Below are positions 1 through 6,075 of a DNA stretch of 6,974 nt, in pieces. Source of the stretch: CAYSNP01 sp964432485 (GTDB taxonomy: Bacteria > Bacillota > Clostridia > Christensenellales > DTU072); NCBI GenBank assembly GCA_964432485.1, contig CAYSNP010000063.1:1-6974 (forward strand), given 5' to 3'. Under the pieces are notes generated by a model, which saw only the letters and a program-made list of their open reading frames with translations, had not been told where the DNA came from and did no database searches. Position numbers and translations under genes: made by a program. How positions within the stretch are numbered: position 1 is the first letter of the stretch; every line of letters begins with the position of its first letter.

Positions 1-1837
1 GGGCATCTGTTTGCGCCTCTTTATCTCCAATAATCACCATATAAGGCACTTTTTCGAGGCGGGCTTCTCTTATTTTATAACCTATTTTTTCATTGCGCAA
101 GTCTGTTTCTGTCCTAATGTTATATTCCCTAAGTTTTGCCGCAATTTCAAGCGTTTTTTCTGCTGTGCGTTCGGTTAGCGCAAGCAGTTTTACTTGTATT
201 GGCGCAAACCAAACGGGAAATGCTCCTGCATATTTTTCTATTAATAAGGCAATGGTGCGCTCATAGCAACCCACAGAACTGCGATGAATAATAGTAGGGC
301 GCACTTTTTGTCCGTTTTCGTCAATATAGCTCATATCCAATCTTTCAGGAAGGAAGAAGTCAACTTGTACGGTAATAAGGGTATCTTCCTTGCCATGCAC
401 ATTTTTAATTTGGATATCCAGCTTTGGTCCATAAAAAGCCGCTTCTCCGTCTGCTTCAACATAGACTATATTTAATTTATCCAGTATCTTTTTCATTATA
501 GCTTGAGTATAGTTCCAAGCGTCTTCGTTATCAATATATTTTTCCCTGTCGTTGGGGTCCCACTTAGAAAAGCGGAAGGAAATATCTTGCCGCAAGCCCA
601 AACTGTCTAAAATATAATAAATAAGGTCTATGGTGTCAGTAAACTCTTTTTCTATTTGCTCAGGCGTGCAAATAATATGCCCCTCGGAAAGCGTAAATTG
701 TCTGATACGAATAAGCCCATGCATTTCGCCGCTTGCCTCTTTTCGGAAAAGCGTGCTGGTTTCTGCGTATCTAATTGGCAAATCTCTGTATGACTTTAGC
801 CCGTTATTATAGATTTGAAATTGGAAAGGGCAAGTCATGGGACGCAAAGCCAGTAGCTCTTCTTCCTGATTTTCCTCACTTCCGATAATAAACATTTTAT
901 CTTTATAGTGAGACCAATGGCCGCTGGCAAGATAAAGGTTATGTTTGGAGATATAAGGGGTTCTGGTCAGCAAGAAGCCTCGTTTTTCTTCCTCGTCCTC
1001 TACAAAACGGTTCAATATTTGAAAGAGTTTAGCCCCTTTAGGCATAAGCAGCGGAAGCCCTTGCCCAATATATTCACTGGTCATAAAGATGCCCAGCTCT
1101 CTCCCAATACGGTTATGGTCACGCAATTTAGCTTGCTCCAACTGCTCCAAATAAGCATCCAATTCTGACTTGGAAGGAAATGCCGAACCGTAAATTCGGG
1201 TAAGCATTTTATTGCGTTCGTCCCCTCGCCAATATGCGCCTGTAATAGAAGTCAGCTTAAATGCCTTTATATAGCCCGTGCTAGGCAAATGCGGTCCTCG
1301 ACAAAGGTCAACAAAATCTCCTTGACGATAAAAGGAAATGGGCTGATTCTTATCCAGCTCTTTTATCAATTCTACCTTATAAGTCTCGTCTAGCTCTTGC
1401 ATAAAGTTAAGTGCTTTTGAATAAGTTACTTTTTCTTTTACAATAGGGAGATTTTCTTTAATGATTTTTTTCATTTCCGCTTCTATTCTCTCTAAGGCAT
1501 CTTTAGAAGGGGGCGACTTAAAATCAAAATCATAATAAAATCCACTTGCAATAGCAGGACCTATGGCAACTTTTACAGTAGGGTATATACGCTTGACAGC
1601 TTGCGCCATAATATGCGCCGCACTATGCCTATATACGCTTTTGCCCTCCTCATCCTCAAAAGTTATAAACTCCAGCTCCGCTCCGTCGGTAACTTCAGTA
1701 CTTAACGATTCAAGTTGCCCGTCAATTTTGACAGCCACTGCCCGCTTTGCAAGGCCGGGGCTTATTTCTTTGGCGATTTGAAGAGCATTAAGCCCGTCTT
1801 CAAACTCTCTTTTGCTATCTTTTAATTTGATTATCAT
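1..1837 (-). CDS. thrS: Threonyl-tRNA synthetase, 3' end cut by window edge
   Basis: Class II aminoacyl-tRNA synthetase that charges tRNA-Thr with threonine in the cytoplasm. About 612 codons are visible without a stop; the family is usually about 635-645 residues, so only the end of the anticodon-binding domain is missing. In order: a TGS domain (about 1-60); the second additional (editing) domain with HSAAH (H71, H75) and the later LCRGPH, which supply the two His and the Cys/His of the mischarged-Ser editing site; the catalytic core with RPMTCPFQF (zinc Cys), motif 2 around FRKEASGEMHGLIRIRQF, the zinc His in SEGHIICT and in IIHRSS, and motif 3 GCYERT; then the anticodon domain beginning PVWFAPIQVKLLAL. 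The start is ATG at 1837, with GGAG (1846-1849 on the complement) 8 nt upstream. The gene is transcribed divergently from infC, whereas many Firmicutes carry the two in the same direction. The MTCP motif in place of the E. coli MNCP is, as I recall, a normal clostridial variant. Confidence 0.98.
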   Translation of the reverse strand, partial: MIIKLKDSKREFEDGLNALQIAKEISPGLAKRAVAVKIDGQLESLSTEVTDGAELEFITFEDEEGKSVYRHSAAHIMAQAVKRIYPTVKVAIGPAIASGFYYDFDFKSPPSKDALERIEAEMKKIIKENLPIVKEKVTYSKALNFMQELDETYKVELIKELDKNQPISFYRQGDFVDLCRGPHLPSTGYIKAFKLTSITGAYWRGDERNKMLTRIYGSAFPSKSELDAYLEQLEQAKLRDHNRIGRELGIFMTSEYIGQGLPLLMPKGAKLFQILNRFVEDEEEKRGFLLTRTPYISKHNLYLASGHWSHYKDKMFIIGSEENQEEELLALRPMTCPFQFQIYNNGLKSYRDLPIRYAETSTLFRKEASGEMHGLIRIRQFTLSEGHIICTPEQIEKEFTDTIDLIYYILDSLGLRQDISFRFSKWDPNDREKYIDNEDAWNYTQAIMKKILDKLNIVYVEADGEAAFYGPKLDIQIKNVHGKEDTLITVQVDFFLPERLDMSYIDENGQKVRPTIIHRSSVGCYERTIALLIEKYAGAFPVWFAPIQVKLLALTERTAEKTLEIAAKLREYNIRTETDLRNEKIGYKIREARLEKVPYMVIIGDKEAQTDA

Positions 1838-1875
1838 TGAAAAATCTCCAAATAATTCATAAATTAGCTTTTAAT

Positions 1876-1904
1876 ATTATAAACTTATATCATAATATAG
1901 TCAA
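1876..1904 (-). promoter_or_regulatory. Predicted sigma-A promoter of thrS
   Basis: On the minus strand, TTGACT (complement of 1899-1904) lies 17 bp from a perfect TATAAT (complement of 1876-1881). Transcription should begin near 1869, which gives a leader of only about 30 nt before the thrS ATG. That is too short for a T-box riboswitch, the usual control of thrS in Firmicutes. This is prediction from consensus match and position only. Confidence 0.8.
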
Positions 1905-1912
1905 CATATTTG

Positions 1913-1925
1913 CAAGTTTTACTTG
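1913..1925. repeat. 13-bp inverted repeat between divergent promoters
   Basis: CAAGT-TTT-ACTTG is a perfect 5-bp inverted repeat with a 3-nt centre. It lies between the two divergent -35 boxes and overlaps the first three bases of the infC -35 box. It could be an operator acting on both promoters, but an arm of 5 bp in A/T-rich DNA may be chance, and I can name no regulator for it. Confidence 0.25.
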
Positions 1926-1951
1926 ACAGATAATAGGGTGACTGATATTAT
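1923..1951 (+). promoter_or_regulatory. Predicted sigma-A promoter of infC-rpmI-rplT
   Basis: A perfect TTGACA (1923-1928) is separated by exactly 17 bp from TATTAT (1946-1951, five of six consensus bases). The expected transcription start is near 1957-1959. It is back-to-back with the thrS promoter, with 18 bp between the -35 boxes. Strength and placement suit a ribosomal-protein operon whose mRNA carries a long leader. Confidence 0.85.
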
Positions 1952-2031
1952 ATAAAAGAAGTAGAAGCATTTCTCACCGGAAGCGAAAGCGTAACGGTCA
2001 ATAGCATTTTCTAAGATTTTTTGCTTTATTG

Positions 2032-2047
2032 ATGGTGTAATGGTGTG
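2032..2047 (+). repeat. Tandem 8-nt repeat in infC leader
   Basis: ATGGTGTA (2032-2039) is followed immediately by ATGGTGTG (2040-2047). Each copy carries GGTG, which is complementary to CACC at 1975-1978 in the 5' part of the leader. The second copy overlaps the 5' arm of the terminator, so pairing with CACC would compete with termination. The repeat is seen directly; the antiterminator role is inference. Confidence 0.4.
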
Positions 2048-2074
2048 TATTGCTTGTGCTTACACATTTTTTTT
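2044..2074 (+). terminator. Intrinsic terminator (attenuator) just before infC
   Basis: TGTGTA (2044-2049) pairs with TACACA (2061-2066) around an 11-nt loop and is followed by eight T residues (2067-2074). The stem is short and A/T-rich, consistent with a conditional terminator. It sits between the operon promoter and infC, so it must be read through for IF3, L35 and L20 to be made. The infC Shine-Dalgarno begins 3 nt after the T-tract. Confidence 0.8.
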
Positions 2075-2076
2075 AT

Positions 2077-2092
2077 GGAGGACGCAATTATT
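2077..2092 (+). promoter_or_regulatory. infC ribosome binding site with AUU start
   Basis: GGAGG (2077-2081) is the only good Shine-Dalgarno near the start of infC. It lies 5 nt before ATT at 2087 and 8 nt before ATT at 2090, both in the IF3 frame. The nearest in-frame ATG (2075) overlaps the Shine-Dalgarno itself and has only the terminator T-tract upstream. A GTG at 2045 lies inside the terminator stem. Initiation of infC at AUU is established in E. coli and allows IF3 to repress its own translation. Confidence 0.75.
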
Positions 2093-2605
2093 TTCAAAGA
2101 GTTATTAACTAACAACAAAATTAAAGAGCGAGAAGTCAGGCTAATTGACGAAAAAGGTACACAAGTGGGTATTGTTAGCATTTATGAAGCTAGCAGGATG
2201 GCAGAAGAGCGAAATTTGGATTTGGTACAGATGTCGGGCAGCTCTAAGCCTGTGGTGTGCAAGCTAATGGATTATGGCCGCTATCGCTACGAAAACTTAA
2301 AAAAAGAAAAGGAAGCGCTTAAAAAACAAAAAGTTATAGAAGTAAAAGATATATGGCTGTCGCAAACTATCGATGTAGGCGACCTTAACACCAAAGCTAA
2401 AGCTACAAGGAAATTCTTAGAGCAAGGCAACAAGGTTAGGGTATCTATTAGGATGAAAGGCAGACAGCAAGCGCACCCCGAAGTAAGTATGAAGGTTATG
2501 GAGCAATTTTTTGAATCATTAAAAGATATTGCGGCAGTAGAAAAGAATGCAACCAGAGAAGGACGAAGTATTGCTATGATACTAGCACCTATAAAAAATA
2601 ACTAA
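2087..2605 (+). CDS. infC: Translation initiation factor IF-3
   Basis: IF3 binds the 30S subunit, prevents early joining of 50S and rejects non-canonical start codons and wrong initiator tRNAs. The protein has the two-domain layout. The N-domain includes KIKEREVRLIDEKGTQVGI, then RNLDLVQMSGSSKPVVCKLMDYG (split here as RNLDLVQM and KPVVCKLMDYG), joined by a Lys-rich linker (KKEKEALKKQK). The C-domain contains the TKAKATRKFLEQGNKVRVSI and RMKGRQQAHPE segments and ends LAPIKNN. From ATT 2087 the product is 172 residues, normal for the family. ATT 2090 is an equally possible start, one residue shorter. Automatic annotation could instead choose ATG 2075 or GTG 2045, which would add a hydrophobic, Cys-containing stretch foreign to IF3 and encoded by the attenuator. 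It is the first gene of the infC-rpmI-rplT operon, and rpmI starts 14 nt after its stop. Confidence 0.97.
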   Translation: MIFKELLTNNKIKEREVRLIDEKGTQVGIVSIYEASRMAEERNLDLVQMSGSSKPVVCKLMDYGRYRYENLKKEKEALKKQKVIEVKDIWLSQTIDVGDLNTKAKATRKFLEQGNKVRVSIRMKGRQQAHPEVSMKVMEQFFESLKDIAAVEKNATREGRSIAMILAPIKNN

Positions 2606-2619
2606 AAGGAGTACAGAGA

Positions 2620-2811
2620 ATGCCGAAAATGAAGACGCACAGCGGTGCTAAAAAACGCTTTTCGCTTACTGCATCAGGCAAAGTCAAGCGTGCCAAAATG
2701 AATAGGAATCATATTCTAAATAAAAAAACAACTAAAAGAAAACGCCAGCTAAGAAAGGGCGGACTTGTAGATTCTACTCAAGAAAAAACGATTAAATCTT
2801 TGATTTCTTAG
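2620..2811 (+). CDS. rpmI: 50S ribosomal protein L35
   Basis: Small, very basic 50S subunit protein of 63 residues (usual length about 64-66). It opens with the family signature MPKMKTHSGAKKRF, followed by TASGKVKRAKMNRNHIL and the Lys/Arg-rich KKTTKRKRQLRKG. ATG 2620 has AGGAG (2607-2611) 8 nt upstream. It lies between infC and rplT, the conserved order in most bacteria, and should be controlled with them by the upstream leader. Confidence 0.98.
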   Translation: MPKMKTHSGAKKRFSLTASGKVKRAKMNRNHILNKKTTKRKRQLRKGGLVDSTQEKTIKSLIS

Positions 2812-2830
2812 TTATGCAGGAGGTTTGAAA

Positions 2831-3187
2831 ATGAGAATTAAAAGAGGCGTAAACGCAATTAAAAAACGCAGAAAGATAATGAAACGAGCCAAAGGCTATT
2901 TTGGAGGCAAGAGCAAGCTGTATAGGGTAGCCCGCCAAGCTGTTATGAAGTCGGGGCAATATGCCTATGTTGGGCGCAAACTGAAAAAGCGTGACTTTAG
3001 AAGCCTTTGGATAGCTAGGATTAATGCGGCGGCAAGGGCTAACAACTTGTCTTATTCTAAGTTTATGTATGGGCTTAAAAGCGCCAATATTGAGCTTAAC
3101 AGAAAGGTACTCGCCGATATGGCGGTCAATGATTCTGTCGGTTTTACCGCTTTATGCGAAAAAGCAAAGGCTGCTATTAGTGCATAG
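2831..3187 (+). CDS. rplT: 50S ribosomal protein L20
   Basis: L20 is an early 23S rRNA-binding assembly protein of the 50S subunit and, in Firmicutes and E. coli, the autogenous repressor of this operon. The 118-residue product matches the usual 117-119. It has the basic N-terminal extension RIKRGVNAIKKRRKIMKRAK followed by GYFGGKSKLYRVARQAVMKS, then the globular part with RDFRSLW-like KKRDFRSLWIARINAAAR and YSKFMYGLKSANIELNRKVL. ATG 2831 is preceded by AGGAGGT (2818-2824) at 6 nt. The in-frame TTG at 2825 touches this Shine-Dalgarno and is rejected. It is the last gene of the operon before the terminator at 3241-3273. Confidence 0.98.
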   Translation: MRIKRGVNAIKKRRKIMKRAKGYFGGKSKLYRVARQAVMKSGQYAYVGRKLKKRDFRSLWIARINAAARANNLSYSKFMYGLKSANIELNRKVLADMAVNDSVGFTALCEKAKAAISA

Positions 3188-3240
3188 TATGAGTCGAGCA
3201 AGCTAGCTAGAGAATACTTTAACTTTAACAAAATTGGGCA

Positions 3241-3273
3241 AGGGCTGAATCGACATAGCGACTCAGCTCTTTT
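3241..3273 (+). terminator. Intrinsic terminator after rplT
   Basis: AGGGCTGA (3241-3248) pairs with TCAGCTCT (3263-3270) with one G-U wobble. An inner TCG/CGA pairing (3250-3252 with 3259-3261) is separated from the outer stem by an A/C mismatch. T residues run to 3273. It should end most infC-rpmI-rplT transcripts. Some read-through probably feeds the next gene, whose ATG is only 10 nt beyond, since no clear promoter is visible between. Confidence 0.8.
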
Positions 3274-3282
3274 AATAAAAAT

Positions 3283-4044
3283 ATGGAAGCAATAACCTCA
3301 AGCGGAAACGAAAAGATTAAGCTGGTAAAATCTCTTTTAAGCAAAAAGGGCAGAGCTAAGCACGGACTTTTTATAGCCGAAGGCGGTAATTTAGTTAAGG
3401 ATATTCCCGCAGGCTATCCTGTGGAGTTTATTCTTTTGAAAAAGAGTACCGCCGATAAGTTTGCAGATATGGCAAAATCTTTAAATCGCAATATTTACTT
3501 GGTAGAAGACAATATTTTCAAAACGATATCGGACACCGTAACTCCTTTTGGAGTAATGGCAGTTTGCAAGCAAAAAGAGCCAAAAGCCATAGAAAGCAGC
3601 AAAATTTTAGCTTTAGACAACATTCAAGACCCTGGCAATATGGGCACTATACTGCGTTCTTGCCTTGCTTTTGGCTTTTATGATATAATAGGTATAAGTT
3701 GCGCTGATATTTATAGCCCAAAAGTGGTGCGTGCATCAATGAGCGCAATTTTCAAGTTAAACTATATAGCAGTAGATATGGCAGCCGCCTTAGAAATTTT
3801 GGCTGACTATGATTTAGCTATCTTGGACGCTAAGGGAGCAGATATACGCTCTTGCGCTTTTGGCAAAAAGGTTGCGCTAGTTTTAGGCAATGAAAGCATA
3901 GGCGTATCCCAAGTGCTTAAAAGCAAAGGGCGTGCGGTAAGCATACCTATAAGCAATGCCATAGAAAGTTTGAATGCAGGGGTAGCGGCTTCAATAGCAA
4001 TGTTCGAGCTTAAGCAAAAGGAGGGCAACAATGGCGGGGCATAG
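3283..4044 (+). CDS. TrmH/SpoU-family RNA 2'-O-methyltransferase
   Basis: Predicted SAM-dependent 2'-O-ribose methyltransferase of the SPOUT (trefoil-knot) class, acting on rRNA or tRNA; the target nucleotide cannot be read from sequence. The 253-residue protein has an N-terminal substrate-binding domain (about 1-100; start MEAITSSGNEKIKLVKSLLS is typical) and the SpoU domain (about 107-245). Motif 1 is LDNIQDPGNMGTILRS (N119, R125), motif 2 LVLGNESIGVS (N203, E204) and motif 3 IPISNAIESLNAGVAAS (S229, L230, N231), so the catalytic and SAM-binding elements look intact. A gene of this family downstream of rplT is common in Firmicutes. Unlike its neighbours it has no recognisable Shine-Dalgarno: the bases before ATG 3283 are A/T only. 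Its 3' end overlaps yebC by 14 nt and carries the yebC Shine-Dalgarno. Confidence 0.92.
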   Translation: MEAITSSGNEKIKLVKSLLSKKGRAKHGLFIAEGGNLVKDIPAGYPVEFILLKKSTADKFADMAKSLNRNIYLVEDNIFKTISDTVTPFGVMAVCKQKEPKAIESSKILALDNIQDPGNMGTILRSCLAFGFYDIIGISCADIYSPKVVRASMSAIFKLNYIAVDMAAALEILADYDLAILDAKGADIRSCAFGKKVALVLGNESIGVSQVLKSKGRAVSIPISNAIESLNAGVAASIAMFELKQKEGNNGGA

Positions 4045-4768
4045 TAAATGGTCTAATATTAAAATTAAAAAGGGCAAAATGGATGCCAAACGAGGCAATA
4101 TCTTTACCAAGATTGGCAGAGAGCTTTCCGTTGCAGTTAAGCAAGGCGGACCTGACCCCAATACCAATTCACGCTTACGGGATGCCATTGCCAAAGCCAG
4201 AGATAATAATATGCCGCAAGATACAATTTCTCGTTCTATCAAAAAAGCAAGCGGAGCTCAAGACAGCGAAAATTATGAAGAAATTGTTTATGAAGGCTAT
4301 GGACCGGGCGGTATTGCCATTTTAGTTTATTCCCTTACCGATAATAAGAATCGCACAGCAGGCGATATAAGGCATGCCTTTGATAAATATGGCGGCTCCT
4401 TAGGTTCAAGCGGCTGTGTTTCTTATATGTTTAAGAAGCGTGGCGTGATTATTATTGACAAATCTGTTGATGAGGAAGAGTTTATGCTTGCCGCTCTTGA
4501 AGCGGGAGCTGAAGATATAGTGGAAAAAGACGAATTGTTTGAGGTATACTCCGACCCTTCTGCATTTGAAGCTGTGGTATCAGCCCTTGCCGAGGCAGGA
4601 GTTGAAATGCTCAATAGTGAGATTGCAATGGTGTGCGATTCAGAAGTGGAGCTGGAAGAGAGGCATATATCCACTTTTCAAAAACTTATAGAGAAGTTGG
4701 AAGAAAATGACGATGTGCAAGAGGTTGTACATAATGCAATTTTTGAAGAACAGGAGGAAGCACAATGA
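4031..4768 (+). CDS. YebC/TACO1-family protein
   Basis: Member of the YebC/PmpR/TACO1 family, long annotated as transcriptional regulators. The mitochondrial member TACO1 is a translational activator, and recent bacterial work, as I recall it, points to relief of ribosome stalling at proline-rich stretches. The translational neighbours here fit that role. The 245-residue length is normal. It begins with the signature MAGHSKWSNIKIKKGKMDAK followed by RGNIFTKIGREL, and later has YEGYGPGGIA, NRTAGDIRHAFDKYGG and SSGCVSYMF; the C-terminal part is acidic. ATG 4031 is preceded by AAGGAGGG (4018-4025), which lies inside the methyltransferase gene. Overlaps with both neighbours (14 nt upstream, 4 nt ATGA downstream) suggest translational coupling. 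The family is certain; the regulator or translation-factor role is inference. Confidence 0.95.
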   Translation: MAGHSKWSNIKIKKGKMDAKRGNIFTKIGRELSVAVKQGGPDPNTNSRLRDAIAKARDNNMPQDTISRSIKKASGAQDSENYEEIVYEGYGPGGIAILVYSLTDNKNRTAGDIRHAFDKYGGSLGSSGCVSYMFKKRGVIIIDKSVDEEEFMLAALEAGAEDIVEKDELFEVYSDPSAFEAVVSALAEAGVEMLNSEIAMVCDSEVELEERHISTFQKLIEKLEENDDVQEVVHNAIFEEQEEAQ

Positions 4769-6009
4769 GCATAAAGGAATTATGCGCTTTGGCAAAAGAA
4801 GCATCATATAAACTTAGCACCTTATCAACACAGCAAAAAAATGCCGCTCTTGCGACTATTGGGACGCAAATTAAACTTGATAAAGATGTAATAATGCAGG
4901 CAAATGCAAAGGATTTAGCCCTTGCCAAAAAAAGAGGTAAACCGCAAGCATTTTTAGACAGATTAAAGTTAACAGAAACAAGGCTTCAAGGTATACTTGA
5001 GGGCTTAGAAGCAGTAGCCGCTCTTGCTGACCCTGTGGGGGAGATAGCGGAGCAGTATACGGTAGCAAGCGGCCTTAATATCAAAAAGGTACGCGCGCCT
5101 TTGGGCGTAATAGGCATTATTTACGAAGCAAGACCTAATGTTACCATAGATGCAATTGCTTTGACTCTAAAGAGCGGCAATGCTGTGGTGTTAAGGGGCA
5201 GCAGAGATGCCGCCAACTCCAATTATGCGCTGGTTCAAGCAGCTAAAAAAGGACTAAAGAGTGCGGAAATTAGTGAAAATGCCGTAGTATTTTTGGCCAG
5301 CCCTGCCCGAGAAGATACTAAAGTAATGCTAGAGCAAGCGGGCAGTATAGATGTAGTTATCCCCAGAGGGGGCGAAGAGCTTAAAAACTTTGTGTTAAAG
5401 CATGCAAATATGCCTGTTATAGCTTCCGCAGGCGGCAATTGCCACCTGTTTGTAGAAGCCAGCGCAGATTTGGAAAAAGCAATCCCGGTAATAGTCAATG
5501 CCAAAGTACAACGCCCTTCGGTATGCAATGCCTTAGAAACCCTTTTGGTTGAGCAGAGTATTGCGGACAGCTTTTTGCCTAAGGCGGCACAAGCGCTTCG
5601 CAAGGAAAAGGTTATATTAAAAGGAGATGCACAAGTTGCCGCTATACTTTCTGATATAGAGCTCGCAGATGATGCGGAGTACTATAAAGAATACAATGAT
5701 TTAATCTTAAAGATTAAGATAGTAAAAGATACAACTAGTGCCATTGCACATATTAATAAATATGGGACAGGGCATTCTGAGGCAATTTTAACGCAAGATA
5801 GCACAAAAGCGGAGCAATTTACCTCAGCAGTAGATTCTGCGGCAGTATTTGTCAATGCTTCTACCCGTTTTACTGATGGTTTTGAGTTTGGATTGGGGGC
5901 AGAAATGGGGATTTCTACCCAAAAGCTCCATGTAAGAGGCCCTATTGGGTTAAAAGAGCTGACAAGCCTAAAATATGTGGTTACGGGTGATTGGACTGCA
6001 AGGAGTTAA
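4765..6009 (+). CDS. proA: Gamma-glutamyl phosphate reductase (proline synthesis)
   Basis: NADPH-dependent reduction of L-glutamyl 5-phosphate to glutamate 5-semialdehyde, the second step of proline synthesis from glutamate. The 414-residue protein is full length (family about 410-420) with an aldehyde-dehydrogenase-like fold. Visible landmarks are APLGVIGIIYEARPNVTIDA (about 111-130), the nucleotide-binding KSGNAVVLRGS, VVIPRGGEELKNFV (about 197-210), the catalytic Cys254 in VQRPSVCNALETLLV, TGHSEAILT and the C-terminal VNASTRFTDGFEFGLGAEMG and RGPIGLKELTS. The last residues GDWTARS differ from the usual GDGQIR-type end, which should not matter for catalysis. ATG 4765 overlaps the yebC stop (ATGA), and an AGGAGG lies just upstream inside yebC. 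The usual partner proB (glutamate 5-kinase) is not adjacent. Confidence 0.97.
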   Translation: MSIKELCALAKEASYKLSTLSTQQKNAALATIGTQIKLDKDVIMQANAKDLALAKKRGKPQAFLDRLKLTETRLQGILEGLEAVAALADPVGEIAEQYTVASGLNIKKVRAPLGVIGIIYEARPNVTIDAIALTLKSGNAVVLRGSRDAANSNYALVQAAKKGLKSAEISENAVVFLASPAREDTKVMLEQAGSIDVVIPRGGEELKNFVLKHANMPVIASAGGNCHLFVEASADLEKAIPVIVNAKVQRPSVCNALETLLVEQSIADSFLPKAAQALRKEKVILKGDAQVAAILSDIELADDAEYYKEYNDLILKIKIVKDTTSAIAHINKYGTGHSEAILTQDSTKAEQFTSAVDSAAVFVNASTRFTDGFEFGLGAEMGISTQKLHVRGPIGLKELTSLKYVVTGDWTARS

Positions 6010-6023
6010 ATATATAATATCGT

Positions 6024-6052
6024 TTGAGTTTTTATGTCAAATATTGTATAAT
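6024..6052 (+). promoter_or_regulatory. Predicted sigma-A promoter of pfkA
   Basis: TTGAGT (6024-6029, four of six consensus bases) is 17 bp from a perfect TATAAT (6047-6052). The expected start is near 6059, placing AGGAG (6061-6065) almost at the 5' end of the message, 10 nt before ATG 6076. No terminator is visible between proA and this promoter, so read-through from the proA operon is possible. Confidence 0.65.
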
Positions 6053-6075
6053 TGTGCAATAGGAGTTAAGATTTT

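Larger units (their letters stand above)
1958..2074 (+). ncRNA. L20-type infC leader RNA (autoregulatory attenuator)
   Basis: The transcript between the promoter and infC has what I recall as hallmarks of the Firmicutes infC leader. There is a small AGAA/TTCT hairpin (1963-1974) running into TTCTCACC, then an ACCG/CGGT stem (1976-1979 with 1995-1998) enclosing a GC-GAAA-GC tetraloop hairpin (1983-1990). The strand then continues as GGTCAATAGC, which can fold back: CAAT (1999-2002) with ATTG (2028-2031), and AGCA (2003-2006) with TGCT (2022-2025). The leader ends in an intrinsic terminator. In Bacillus subtilis, L20 binds such a leader and promotes premature termination; L20 is encoded in this same operon. 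Family assignment rests on remembered sequence and structure, not on a covariance-model search. Confidence 0.75.

Noticed and set aside
284..1781. Several short plus-strand open frames opposite thrS
   Set aside because: They lie antisense to a continuous, fully conserved thrS frame and show no family resemblance or ribosome binding sites.
1838..1875. Possible T-box riboswitch for thrS
   Set aside because: The leader from the predicted promoter is about 30 nt with no stem, specifier loop or terminator.
2045..2086. Longer IF3 N-terminus from GTG 2045 or ATG 2075
   Set aside because: It would be encoded by the terminator stem and T-tract, gives residues not found in IF3, and neither codon has a Shine-Dalgarno at a usable distance.
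2825..2830. TTG start for rplT adding two residues
   Set aside because: It directly abuts the AGGAGGT; ATG 2831 has correct spacing and gives the standard L20 N-terminus.
6042..6061. Inverted repeat TATTG/CAATA around the pfkA -10 box
   Set aside because: Only 5 A/T-rich base pairs in very A/T-rich DNA; not distinguishable from chance.
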